Shown here: piece by piece, positions 32,387-43,654 of the stretch | How the letters are laid out: each line of letters begins with the position of its first letter | Numbering within the stretch: the stretch's first letter is position 1 | NCBI GenBank assembly: GCA_021234155.1 | Contig: JAJEKV010000035.1 | Location: forward strand, 2,416,001-2,480,000 | Length of the DNA stretch: 64,000 bases | Source: Isoetes taiwanensis | Taxonomy: Eukaryota; Streptophyta; Lycopodiopsida; Isoetales; Isoetaceae | Direction: 5' to 3' | The notes under the pieces: generated by a model | The model's input: only the letters and a program-made list of their open reading frames with translations | The model's database searches: none | Told to the model about the DNA's origin: nothing | Made by a program: the position numbers and the translations under genes

Positions 32387-33090
32387 AGCTATGGCCCCAA
32401 AACGCCCCCAGATGAGTGCTTGCTCATCACCACAGCCCAAGCAAGATGCCGATTGCTTCCGAAGTGGAATTTTACCTCCAAGGAGTTTACGTTTGGGTTC
32501 TGAGGTGATCCAAGCCAAAGACCTCCGTGAGAAACATGCAGAGGCCCACATACCCAACCTAGAGATGGTTATGAACGAGGTATGGGGTGAAGCTCCAAAA
32601 AACAGACGAGGATTCAAGGAAGGGAGAATCCAGAACGCATGGAAAGATGATTTTTTTAAATATTATGAATTGGTTTATGGCAAGAAGAAAGGTTACAAAC
32701 CATTATATTTCAACCTATTTTGCCAGAGCATTTGCTCTTCACTTGAAGGGACGGCTTGTTGATTGGATGGACGTGGCTAGGACCGCCAAAGATCTTGCCA
32801 AAACCCTCAGTTCAGACGTTACAGAGGACCCTACAACAGGTAAATCCTCAACTATCAAACAGGACATCGTATTGCAGCAGAATATTAGAGCCCTGGCTTA
32901 TTCTAGATCAGATGTTGACACAATAAAGCAGTTACTTAAGCATGGGTTGGAGGAGAAAACTAACCTATTGAATGAAGTAGAAGCACTGGAAGAAAAAAGG
33001 AGGGATGCATTGAAGGTCATCACCGGATTGAGGGTAGAAAGGATATGCTATCCAGAAGATCTGCAGCAGATCTGCCGAGAAAATAGATGA
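32387..33090 (+). CDS. Transposon-associated hypothetical protein with coiled coil
   Basis: Probable start at the ATG of MAPKRPQMSACSS (about 32391). It reads SGILPPRSLRLGSEVIQAKD, AHIPNLEMVMNEVWGEAPK, AWKDDFFKYYELVYGKKKGY, then shifts frame near 32735-32760 into WMDVARTAKDLAKTLSSDV and a Leu/Glu/Lys-rich coiled coil (NLLNEVEALEEKRRDAL). More coding-like sequence follows to about 33600 (REATKDIERHEISIEQAKEK; KALAKPGLFFASSMRR). No family is recognised. It lies just before a Ulp1-like gene on the same strand and may be its 5' part, separated by introns. Confidence 0.4.
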
Positions 33091-33939
33091 GACAAAACAG
33101 AATTTGACAAATTGTCCCGTGATCCTCATTGGAAATCTTTGTTATGTTGAGTGTTGAAGTACAAGTTGGAAGACTTGGTTATGAGTAGACATGATAAAGA
33201 ACAACACTCTTCTAAGCTAGAAATTGGTTTTGCGGGAAGCAACTAAAGACATTGAAAGGCATGAAATCTCAATTGAACAAGCAAAGGAAAAACTTAATTG
33301 CATTGAATTGGTTCGGGAAAGGCATTCACTGATTTTGGATTTCATGGGGAGAGCAGGACCTATTGTTTCAGACCGAGGCCCTACCTGTAGGAGCTACTTC
33401 TATAGAGCAGAGTTCATCACATTCAGTTCATGTACACATTTGTGGCCAAGGCTTTGGCAAAACCTGGTTTGTTCTTTGCTAGCTCCATGCGTAGATGCTT
33501 ATTGCCTCTTCTCGCTTGTGTTATCTGGTCCATGAAAGACGAGAATTGCATAAAAGGTTGCATCCGGGATGAGGGCATTCGAATTCAGCTTGGTTTCCCC
33601 GGCCGTGAAAGGTATGCATTGCTCTCAACTAATTTAAACTTATATTTCTCTTCATTCATATTTGTTATTGTAATGCATAGTTCTACATGTATGGCTTTGG
33701 TGCATTGCTATTCCTTGTACATGTATAACTTTTTAGTGTACATCAGAAGCGAGGTACATAGGCATATATTTGCTTGTTTATTGATGCTTTTATTTTTGAG
33801 CTTGGACTGCAGGTTGTATCGGGTTGTACATGTCTCTAATGGAGTCTACATCCGCAAATAGATGTACATGCATTTATCTTTAGAGTGCATCGTAGATGGA
33901 TTCATAAGTATGTGCATTTTTTACATATATGTGCTTTTT

Positions 33940-34140
33940 TGGCATAGATCTACATTCCCTAACTTGGATACACGGGTACATCCGGGGTACATCGGTGTAC
34001 ATCCGGGTACATTGATGTACCTTTATGTACATTGAGGAACATGTACATGTACATTTGGCTATAGTTAAATGTAGTTACTTACATTTGGTACATTCTATGT
34101 ACATGAAATGTACATGCTTGGCAGGATGTACCATATATTT
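33940..34140. repeat. GTACAT-rich cluster 1
   Basis: At least ten TGTACAT or GTACAT words in both orientations (palindromic core GTAC) within 200 bp. Similar clusters lie at 37.86-37.94, 39.94-40.29 and 41.31-41.34 kb. Confidence 0.75.
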
Positions 34141-34494
34141 CTCATTAGTTCTGTTTTCATGTTCTTTTATGTCTATTGAAATTTAGATCATTTGTTTGTT
34201 TTGCGAGATGAGGTCGTTCCTATCCGAAGCGGCTTTAATGGTTGATGTTCTTGAGCCATCTGCATCGACTCTCTTACAGATTTTTCGAGCATAATAAAGG
34301 ACCGAATCACGTAGACCCTCTACCTTCCAGCTCCGGATCACCAATGACATTTTTCGGTGCGGTAATAGAACAATGCGCAACAGCTTTTGCACCGCTCGAA
34401 CATGGCAAAGTGAAGTTGAGGAAATTGAGAGGATGGCACTTGAGAAAGCTAAAAGGTGCGGTGCGGTGCGAGCCTTCAATGATCGCCGCAATGT

Positions 34495-36137
34495 GAAAAA
34501 ATCTTTCATCACCAAGTGCTAAATTAGTAATTGGAGAAGCTAAGAAAGATTCAGCTTCTGTCTCAGCATCATCTGCAGGTCCCAGTTCTGGACCTGTTAC
34601 AGAAGAAGCTACAAAGGACACAGATCCAGATTTTAACCCAGGAGATACCAGGGAAGAGGAAGCTGAGTTGGTAGTTGAGTCCACTCCAAAGAGGAGGCAA
34701 AAGAATCTTTGGTGATGGCACTCCAAAAAAAAAAACAGCAAAATCTCCAGAACAAAAAAATGTCCTCCGAAAAGAAAATCTCCAGGCAAAAAAGTGCCAC
34801 CACCACCTAGAAAGAGGTATGTCCAAGATGAACTAATTTTGTTAAACATCTCAGATTTATGGTAATTAACCACATTTTTTGTACATAGGACACGATCCGC
34901 GGTAGTGAAGGAAGCTGATCCTGATCCTTCTGAGTCGGAACCGGAAGAGGAAGAGGATCTACAAGCAAATATTGATGTGATAACAAATAAGGTGCAGCAG
35001 TCCTCAGAAGATGCTGAAACAGGTGATGAATTTACAAGGTGAGTAATATACAATTGATTACAATAGATATATTCTTTTGCTAATCTTTGTTGTTTCCTTG
35101 TACGGTTTAGTGAACCGATTGAAAAAGGTTGGTTCCATTCCTCCTTATAGGGACTGTCCTCCTAAGCCCGCACCCTCTATCTTTCAAAGTGATGTTGACG
35201 AAGTTCACTGGAAGTCGGACTTGACCTCTAAGATGGTAGATGTCTATGGGAGGTAGGCTAGCATTTCAACATATTTATGTTATTTCATTCCCTAAGTCAC
35301 TCATCTTATGTATTAATATGTAATCTGGATTTGTGTGCAGGTACCTTTGTAGCAGTCTTCCATCTGATTGGAAACACAAGTTTTTTACGGTTCGACCGGA
35401 CACCTTCCAGAATTTTGTGAATTCCCTCAAGAACAGGGGCGGATGCACGTAACACTAACATAAAGGAAGAATTTGGATGGCATTTTGATTGCAAGATGCC
35501 AATACATATTTGTTCCAATTCTGCAAGGCCCAAATGTGGCATTGGCAATACTTGTGCTTGCTGGTCCAATGAAAAGCTCTTTTCCATCTATAGCTAGCCC
35601 AAGTATACAGATCCTCTCTCCTGTCAAAGCCTATGTACCCGATGCTAAAGTGGTCCAGAAGTAAGTATGAGTTTCTGTTTTGTTTTTATGATTTGATTAT
35701 TCTCATATTGCAATTTCTTATGCTTGATTTATTCTCACATTGCAATTTTGCAGGTTTCATAAGCTTGTGATCAATAACATGATGCTCGGATCCAACAGCT
35801 TAAGCCATGGTAGGAAGAACTTTGATGCTCCTGTGTTCTGTCCTAAAATGCCAGAAACTAGTACCAGCAACCCTTGCATGTACATTGTGGCTTACATGCA
35901 TAAATTCATAGATGCCGTGGTTGATGCAGCCAAGCTCCATTTTGTAAGTAGAACATGTTATTTTCCTATTAGTTATTTGTTGGTATAGTCCTCTAATACT
36001 TGTGCACCATGCAGATGACACCCAGTTGGTTCACTGATGCCTATGCCAAGTCACGGAGGGATCATCTAATGGAGGCATTAATTGTAGAAGGCGAGATGAA
36101 TATACAAGCAGTTGTTCCTACACAGGGTAGATAGTCC
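34495..36137 (+). pseudogene. Ulp1-like (C48) cysteine peptidase, transposon-associated
   Basis: Ulp1-family peptidases cleave SUMO-like tags, and relatives are carried by several plant DNA transposons. Apparent exons: a Ser/Pro/acid-rich linker (SAKLVIGEAKKDSASVS, NPGDTREEEAELVVE; basic PKRKSPGKK), ADPDPSESEPEEEEDLQAN before GTGAGT, CPPKPAPSIFQSDVDEVHW (to GTAGGC), YLCSSLPSDWKHKFFTVRPD, then ILIARCQYIFVPILQGPN, LAILVLAG, KFHKLVINNMMLGSN, NPCMYIVAYMHKFIDAVVDA and MTPSWFTDAYAKSRRDHLME. The 'xxC(G)MYxVxYM' nucleophile region with downstream acidic helix is the C48 signature. The HW that should precede 'LxVLD' is not seen, so the catalytic His may be lost or mis-sequenced. Confidence 0.55.
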
Positions 36138-36339
36138 CTTTGACTTGTTTGTAAATTACAGTTTTGTATGAGCCATGCTCCAGAGCTTCTTTGTACTCAA
36201 TAAGTAATGAAAAAAATTAATTTATTTGTCTCACTTACACACTGTGCAAATAACAATCGTGTAATTATCAATGTGTTTTCTCAATTGTGTGTCCGAAATG
36301 TAATTATAAATTGTGAATCTCAAGTGTTTTCTTTTGTCG

Positions 36340-36850
36340 ACGGTGAATCATCTAATTCAGTGGAGAAAGCTCGTTATCTTTGACTTAAATTACGTGTTGG
36401 GCAAGAGTGTGCACAAGAATGAAAATATTAACTCAAGATACCAACAGATCCGGAAAGATGAGCTTCAATTTAATATAGGAAACAGTTTTTTCTTTGCAGG
36501 CCGGGGTTAGCATCTTTGTTAGCATTTGTAAGAGAAGGGTTTGATGTTGCCATCTGGTCTTCACTCACTTCTAAAAATCTTCAACCAATTGTGGAACATA
36601 TTTGTGATGCTTTTTCCATAAAGCTGAAGTTTGTTTACTGACGGTGAGCAAGTGTTGGACTCTGCCACACAAACACCCTCTTGAACCTCAAAAGGGGTTG
36701 TTTGTGAAACCATTAGTCGTGGTATGGAAAGAGTACCCGAGAGTACTATGGACATACTGATTCGATCGACGACGAAAGATACAAATCCACTTTGAATCCT
36801 CGTAGGAAGCTACATATGTCCTTTCTCTTGGACATCGATATTAGCTAGTG
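36340..36850 (+). pseudogene. FCP1/NLI-interacting-factor-like HAD phosphatase fragment
   Basis: In frame order: KLVIFDLNYVLGKSV (HAD motif I region, the first catalytic Asp followed by LN rather than the usual DGT), an insert with NSFFF, then RPGLASLLAFVREGFDVAIW-SSLTSKNLQPIVEHI (motif II Ser/Thr region; typical of NIF phosphatases) and, after a frame change, HTDSIDDERYKSTLNP (motif III Asp-Asp region). These enzymes dephosphorylate the RNA polymerase II tail or related proteins. Frame breaks at about 36500 and 36640-36700 make it non-functional as read. It lies between the Ulp1-like exons and GTACAT cluster 2, so it may be part of the same transposon cargo. Confidence 0.6.
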
Positions 36851-36951
36851 ATGATTGCTTGTCATGGAGCTCATTCCATGGCTTAATGGATTCAAAATGG
36901 CGAAGATGGTATAGTTTATGTGAAAGAGCATCCAATGACTAATGCGGCCAG

Positions 36952-37682
36952 ATGGCATATCGAGGAAGTGGTGGAATGATTTTGCTGGCAAACTATGGCA
37001 GCAACTTGGGTGCTCTGCTGCCTAAATTTAGTCAATATACGGAACAAAGGAATGGAGAAACCGCCATCATGTTATTGGCCTCTCGACCGCCCATTGTTGG
37101 TACGGACTTTGGCCCGATGTACAAATTCAAATGTTATGAATATATGTATCAAAGTTTTTGTTCATTGCACTTGAGTACTCTATTCTTCTTGTCTTTCTTA
37201 TTGGTACAATTATGAGTGTGTATACATAATTAAGTGATCTTCATTTGCTTTGTAGATGATGAATTTGAAACACAAAAGACTATTAAGAAACTAAGAGATA
37301 GAGTTCTCGCTGCACCCGAGGAGGTAATACAAACCAACACAAGTGCAAGTACATAGGGTTGGGGACCGATTATCGCCTCTATCTGCTTGTTCTCGAACTT
37401 TGGGAAAAGGTTGAGCAAATTGAAAATTATGAGGAACGAGCAACCATGAAAGGTATATTGGCGACAAATCACTTGTTGCACAACCCTTGGGGAAGGCACG
37501 GTCTGGAAGATGCAGGCTATGTAGGATGGAAAGGTTTGCCAGTGGCACGTGCTATAGAAACCGCATGGACTACTGCTTTAGAGGATATCTCTTCAGCCTC
37601 TCGGCGGGCTGGAAGACATGATGCAATAGTCATAAGATATCAGGCTCCTACTGACATTTTGAAGCTTGGTCATGAATTATGA
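36952..37682 (+). pseudogene. Unassigned ORF segments downstream of NIF-like fragment
   Basis: Two coding-like pieces, GGMILLANYGSNLGALLPKF (36952-37130) and NHLLHNPWGRHGLEDAGYVG-WKGLPVARAIETAWTTAL up to a TGA at 37680-37682. A short exon-like piece (DDEFETQKTIKKLRDRVL) lies between, after an AG acceptor at about 37255. No family is recognised. Spacing and strand suggest the 3' part of the gene containing the phosphatase-like segment. Confidence 0.35.
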
Positions 37683-37861
37683 GCCATGCTCATTTTTGGG
37701 TGTGTTATATTTATGTCCACAATATAAATAAATCAACCATTTGTACATGAAAACCTGTCCATTTCTTATCTTTGCCATGACTGAAACCATTTTAGTGTTT
37801 ATGCAATTCAACTTTCTTGTGTTCAATTCTAATCAACTTACACTTAACAAATTTTTATAAG

Positions 37862-37935
37862 ATTTACGGAATGTACAACGGATGTACATAAGATGTACAT
37901 CTGTTGTACATCTTATGTACATTGATGTACATAAT
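37862..37935. repeat. GTACAT-rich cluster 2
   Basis: Includes the inverted pair GATGTACATAAGATGTACATC ... GTACATCTTATGTACATTGATGTACAT, so the region can fold. Related to clusters at 33.94, 39.94 and 41.31 kb. Confidence 0.75.
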
Positions 37936-38149
37936 GCACTTCAAGTAGTCCAGTTCTTGAGTTCTTATAACAAAGTATTACAATATTTCGAGGAAAGTAC
38001 TACGAGATCGACTTAGTCCATGTCATCTACAATTCTTTGGAAGTTGTGATAACAATGTCTCATGGACTTCATCGGCAAGTGAAATCTTTGTGCTTGCCCC
38101 TTCGACTTGTGTTTTACTTTCTTGAATGGGATTGAACCCCAATCACAGA

Positions 38150-41100
38150 TTCTGCGGTACCAAAACATTCTTAGTAGGAAGCGGTTTATACTTATTGTGG
38201 CAGCACTGGGATTAGTTCATAATATTGTCCTTCAATGACACTAGTGCCGCAGAGTATTCATTTCCATAGTCATCAATTGAATCTTCTTCCAATGCATGCT
38301 TTTCCCCGGTGCACATGAGAACATAGTATGAAACACCTTCCACATTATGCGGTTTTGCAAAAGACACAAATACATCTGAAACGACTAAAGGTGTCATCTA
38401 AACCAGCCTCGTCCCTCTGCATACAAAACTTCCACATCATTTTCGGCTTCAACACGAGAGGCAATATGATCTCGTGGGCTCCAAACTTTTAGAGACCATT
38501 CTCCACAATGTTTAATGTTCTCACAATTCAACCAATTGAAGTTAATGCAAGCATCACAAAAGCACGAGAGTGGTCTGCGCATAGCAACTTTGTTGGATCT
38601 GCTTTGGGTTTATAGTTGACCACGAGAATGTATCTGGCGAGTACCGGGTAAAGTCTTGCAATTGAATGCTTTGCGCTTTGTTCACATCTGTTTTCCAACC
38701 TCCCAAAACACCCTTTCACAATCCGATTCCTTGGCCCTTAAAAGCGCACAAATTTGTTTTACGCTTTTATCCAGCGGCATGCCATTTGTTTTTCTCTCGC
38801 CGCTCTCAAGCCACAACTTTGCTATACCAGCCTCGCCATCATGTGTGCCTTTCCCATGGCCAGATCCAAAGAAATTCCATATCACTTTCGAATTTTATTT
38901 TCAACATGGTATCTCTGATTCCATACCATGCGCACGCAGATTTGAATTGAGATGCACAACCATCCGACCACACATAATGAAGGTTTATGTGTCCACCTCC
39001 ATTATTCTTAAGCCACCCCAAATGTAATTTAAAACCATGTTGCACAAAATGAGTGTCATGCTTCCGTCATCTCGAAACATAGAAATGCACTTTTTTTTTT
39101 AAGCTTACCTTCTATTTTCATCATTGAAATATGGACCAAAATACTAATTTGATCGGGGATTCCAATGCTCGGATTGCACTTACGTCCCTGGTTTCAATGT
39201 GTAGTTCTCTGCAAAGTCAACAACGGACAAACACACTATTATCAGGGAGTTTCTCAACACATCTTTTAAACTTTTTTGCTCTGCCCAAGTGTCTTTGTAA
39301 AGTTATGATCGTAAACTTAGCAAGCTGATTTTTCATGTTCTTTAACAAAGCAGATGCTTTGTCATTCGATCAACTAATCTAAGCCTTACGGATGTACCTT
39401 TTTTGGATGGCTCATTGACATATGCATATACTTGCCAGTCCACATTTGAATTCCATCTTCCTCGTTTTGGACGGATGTCTAATTTCTTCACTCCACATTC
39501 ATCACATTCGCCTTTGATGCATTTTAGTTTATGCCATTCATCCGTCACATATTTCATAAACTGTTGACCTCCACAAGATACTAACATTATCAAAAGTTTT
39601 CTTGTTTGCTTGACATACTCCATTGTTTTCTTTGGGATGCAATGACACTACTGCCGCAAGTGCAATTAACATGTAGGGATCTCCTCATATCATTGAAGGC
39701 CTTTTCATACGGATCGCTTGCTCATGTTTGACACAACAACATGTGTTTCTCTCCTTCAATTTCCTTATGCAATCAGGTTTTGGATACTGAACTGTCGGCG
39801 AATTTTGGTATCGGGATTACGATATACAAACTGTTGATAAAGCTCGGTTGCAATAACAAAAGCATTAAAGACCATGTTAGCAAAATGATGTCGGCAACCG
39901 GATGCCAAAAGAGTATTGAACTATACTATTGTACAATTAATGTATGTTCTATGTACATAAAATGTCCATCCAACAGTTCCAGCGATGCATTCTTGTACAT
40001 CTAATGTACATCTAATGTACTGAAGTACATCTAATGTACGACCAACAGTTCCACTTGAACATCCAATGTACATCCAATGTACATCCAATGTACATCTAAT
40101 TAATGTTCCAATATTAGTACATCACATTAATGTTACAATATTAGTACAACTAATGTACATATGTCCGATTTGTTTGGCTTCATTACGAAAAGTACACTAA
40201 AATGTAGAATGATGTAATTTTGATATTCAAGTACATGTAAATGCATTTTGCATGGACATGTAGCTGTTAATGGATGTACATCTAAAAAGTACCTAATAGC
40301 ACATCAACGCAAGATTTCTGCTACTATGTAAACAATGTAAAATGCAATACATTTCATGAGAACCATGTGTATTCATTAACGGGTCACTTTCGAACAGAAC
40401 TAGAATGTCTGAGAATGTACTAGAATGTCATGAAAGAATTTTGGAAGAAAACATAAACTCCAAGACTGAATTGATTCAATTACAAGAGCAAACACGTGAG
40501 ATATCAAGGTATTGTATTGCTTGTGTTCTCCTCTTCATGACATCTCTAACCTTTGGTGAAACTTTGGTATTGTCAAGCCAAAATTCCACGAACCACGACA
40601 TTTGATTGAATCATCGATTCTATTTGATCTTGGCATCCTTCTGCCAAAGCCCATACATTTGCTCCACTTAATGACATTATCTTCCTTCTTTGCTGCAGCT
40701 TTGGATAAATTTCTTGGCTGTATCTTTAGCAATTTTGAAGAAACATTCTTGTTTATATCTCCTTTTTTTCCAACAATCATTGATAACAGTGAATGTTTTG
40801 CAGCCAATTTATCTTTGCTATTAGCAGACTTTACTTCTTGAAGTCCATCTTTCAAGTTTCTGATCATTGATTTCATAACAATAACTTCGGAAGGATTTCC
40901 AATTACAGGTTCGAAAAACAGAAAAAAGCTGTCATCTTGCAACAAAGCGATCACAAAAACTAATCTTTGATGCGGGCCGGCGTTTGCCAAGAATCGAGGA
41001 TGCAATCCACCGACATTTGTCAACACGCTTCTTTATTTGTTTTGTGGCATAACACTGGCCAATGTCGGCATACTTGCGCTTAGAACCATCACTTCCATTG

Positions 41101-41210
41101 GAATTCTCACCCTCCATGAACAGATTGACATGTGTTTGCTTCTGGAATTCCTTCGGTGTTCTTCCTGTGAAAGGGGGGAATTTCGGAAAGGGAGGGACGT
41201 ATCCATTCAA
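38150..41210 (-). pseudogene. Transposase-like gene, family not assigned
   Basis: Minus-strand exons in order: N-terminal MNGYVPPFPKFPPF with KRKYADIGQCYATKQIKKRV (41210-40932); NLKDGLQEVKSANSKDKLAA, VSSKLLKIQPRNLSKAAAKK, KWSKCMGFGRRMPRSNRIDD (40900-40535); KYVTDEWHKLKCIKGECDEC-G (a Cys cluster) with VDWQVYAYV (39623-39342); HYVWSDGCASQFKSACAW, FFGSGHGKGTHDGEAGIAK (39045-38680); RRPLSCFCDACINFNWLNC-ENIKHCGEW (second Cys/His cluster, 38582-38400); VSYYVLMCTGEK ... DDYGNEYSA (38397-38212). The 'SDGxxxQFKS ... FFGSGHGKGxxDG' arrangement occurs in transposase-like proteins of large eukaryotic DNA transposons. Introns and frameshifts interrupt it. Confidence 0.5.
39940..40290. repeat. GTACAT-rich cluster 3
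   Basis: A run of near-tandem CATCTAATGTACATC and CATCCAATGTACATC units (about 15-18 bp), the densest of the clusters, inside an apparent intron of the minus-strand transposase-like gene. Confidence 0.85.
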
Positions 41211-42600
41211 TTTGGTTCGGTGGTTCGGTGGTTAACCAAGAATTTCGGGGGGAATGTCAGGGATGATCTTGCAATCATTGCATATCTGACACAAAACGAC
41301 AAACCATAGTATCTTGATGTACATCTAAAATGTACCCCAAAAAAGCACAAATTCGTCCTTCAATTCAGTACGATGTACGTACACCCTTTCATGCTTTTAC
41401 CCTAATAACTGTTCTTCACTTTGGCTGCATCGATGCATTTCTCAATTTCTGCAGCACCAGCTACAACAGGCCATGGTGGCGAATGCATCTTTTTACATAT
41501 GATCGCAATACGCACATATAGAGAGCTAGGGGTGTTTGCCCAACCAAAATGATTACGCATTTGACTATTGTCAAAGCCATACCCTGAGCCATACAATCTT
41601 CCTTGAACCACAAAAGACTTCAATAGAGTGGCAGGCTATAGCATGCCTTGTACAGAGCAGTATAACACCTGGAAGCAAGAAAAAAATGACAATGAATAGA
41701 CCAAAAACTTAGAAACATGTTGATTCAAAGACACCTTCATCCAAACCTTTTCAAAATAAAGATGAATGTAGATGCGTTAAACTACTGCATTGAGGAATCT
41801 AATTTAATGGCAGCAGTTTCTTTTACCTTCAGGAATGTCGTTTGCAATTATTGCACCTCTGCTAGTAACCGTAGTAATATCATTCTCCTCATTTCTTTTA
41901 CATAAAAGATCATCCTTACTTAGTTGAACAACTCGAAAGATCCAAAATTGTGGCAAAAGGGAAAAAATCTTCAAGGCACAACAATGGCACCTTTGCTTAA
42001 TCAGGTGGGATTAAAATTAGGCTGTCAGGATAATCATAGCCGAAGAATCAGGATAATCATTTTGGATGCTTCAAAATACAATCTTTCCAATTGCAAACAT
42101 CAAGTACGGACGATCTCTGGTACAAAGCTCTTGTGTATCTGCAACAGAAACCGCAAACATGAGATAGACCAAGATCAGAACCAACACGTTCCTTACCCAT
42201 GATTTACTAAACTATACATGTAGGATGCATCAAAAATTTGCTATCCAACCAAGATTCTGGCCAACAATCAGTAGGTCTGCCATAGCCAAAATGTACAGAG
42301 TGAAAATCAGCATGCCAAGAAGGTGGACATTTAACAAGATCATTTGCGGTAACCAACATTCTCAAAGCAAATCCGTACCAGGCACCATAGGTCCGACAGA
42401 GAAAACTGGATTTGACTTCCAAAATACAGACATGGCGCATCCATAGCTGCCCCTATTTCGTAGACAGTTTGAGCAGAGAATATGGAGATGTTCACTGGGA
42501 TAGTTCTTTCGATGAAGCCGCTGGCAACAAAAATTAGACCAGACAGCCAAATCAGCACATAAGTCGGCCAAAGCAGAGACCCAAGCCTACAGCGCCATCA
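41211..42600 (-). other. Unassigned minus-strand frames between transposase and WRKY remnants
   Basis: Contains GTACAT cluster 4 (41310-41340) and minus-strand frames reading NSQMRNHFGWANTPSSLYVR with AAEIEKCIDAAK (41623-41402) and GAAMDAPCLYFGSQIQFSLS (42558-42340). These look coding-like but match no family known to me. They may be WRKY introns or the transposon's edge. I searched here for the second WRKY domain of a group I protein and did not find it. Confidence 0.35.
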
Positions 42601-42608
42601 AATTCAAA

Positions 42609-43240
42609 AGGATTCAACATCGGGTCAGCATCGGCCTCGGATGATTATGTTCGCCTTTGTATACAATCTCTGTAACCTGCCCATCATAAGATCTTTCTAC
42701 TTTTTTCCTAACCGGACAGCTTCCATGCGTGCATTTGTAATAGCTTCTTGGATACTCGCTTCCTCTTGCTTCTGCCCATATTTTCGCTAGTTATATCCAT
42801 CTTCGGATGGTCTTTCTACAAAAGGGAGCGGACCTTGTGCCTGAGCTTGAGCTTGATTCGGGTTGTTTGATCCTCCTGTAGACATGTTAAACTGTTCCTG
42901 TTTTTCGTGTAAAATCATTAGCTTCACCAGCTCTGATGCATTTTAAAACAGGATTGATGAATAATTTACCCGGCTTTTGAAAGAAGACATGGATTCGAAA
43001 CCTCCCTGTTTAGGAAACGGCTTAAAGACAAAGCCAGAAGAGCCATCTGCATCGACATTGCAAGTTCTCTGCTGATCCGACTGTGTAAAACAAACAAATC
43101 CAGAAAGAATATATATATTAGCTTTGTTTCTGTGATATAAGCCCTAAATTTAGCCAGCTGATTACTTGCCTGAACACTGGTAAAAGAAGAATCGAACAGA
43201 ATTGTTGGGCTCACTCCTGCGAAGTAGATGGGAATGCTTG
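42609..43240 (-). pseudogene. Group I WRKY transcription factor, N-terminal half
   Basis: WRKY factors bind W-box DNA and regulate stress responses. Minus strand: an N-terminal SP-rich motif AGVSPTILFDSSFTSVQ (about 43230-43175), QQRTCNVDADGSSGFVFKPF, then GSNNPNQAQAQAQGPLPFVE leading into DGYN-stop-RKYGQKQ, [38 protein letters not shown] and PRP. The 'SPTxLFDS' motif followed by this kind of domain with [11 protein letters not shown] is that of an N-terminal domain in group I WRKYs. The invariant Trp codon is TAG (TGG to TAG) and a deletion after KYGQKQ shifts the frame, so the DNA-binding core is destroyed. The C-terminal WRKY domain is absent. Confidence 0.88.
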
Positions 43241-43298
43241 CAGCTCAGACTTGTCAAATGCTTCAAATTTTGGAGTATTATGTAATGAAAATAAGCTA

Positions 43299-43496
43299 CT
43301 TCAAATTTTGGATGGTCCTGCAAGCAATTTCGCCTCTGTTAGCTATGAGGATTTTTAGAAGCTGGAGAGCTAAGAGACGCCGGAAGATGGATCTGCTATA
43401 GCCAAAGCAGAGCAAGGAATCAAAGACCCAGGATTGCTTGCAGAGCAAGAAAGGGGAACCATGCCGGATTGCTTGCTCTGCAGGGCCGGGCGCCAT
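43299..43496 (-). pseudogene. MCCA (3-methylcrotonyl-CoA carboxylase alpha) first-exon fragment
   Basis: A minus-strand frame from the ATG at 43496 reads MAPGPAEQAIRHGSPFLLCK, a Leu/Arg/Ser-rich stretch (FGYSRSIFRRLLALQLL) and then KILIANRGEIACR. The last motif is the start of the biotin carboxylase domain, and a basic, amphipathic leader before it fits a mitochondrial transit peptide, which points to MCCA in leucine breakdown; a related biotin carboxylase cannot be excluded. Similarity ends right after IACR, where the sequence turns to non-coding DNA. The rest of the gene is not in the window. Confidence 0.6.
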
Positions 43497-43552
43497 AGCA
43501 GGGCTTGCTTGCAGCCGAAGAAAACGGCCCTCAAAATATTTCTTTTTTTTTT

Positions 43553-43612
43553 CAGGGACACGTGTCGAATCCAGGTTTTTTAAGGACACGTGTCGTATCC
43601 AGGTTTTTTTTT
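43553..43612. promoter_or_regulatory. Tandem G-box/ABRE-like motifs upstream of MCCA fragment
   Basis: Two perfect GACACGTGTC palindromes (43557-43566 and 43585-43594) sit in a 28-bp direct repeat also containing TATCCAGGTTTTTT. They lie 60-100 bp upstream (minus sense) of the putative MCCA start. CACGTG cores bind bZIP/bHLH factors in plants; promoter function here is inferred from position. Confidence 0.5.
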
Positions 43613-43654
43613 CATCAAAGAAAATAAGAGGGGAACATGCTTTATATATGGTTT

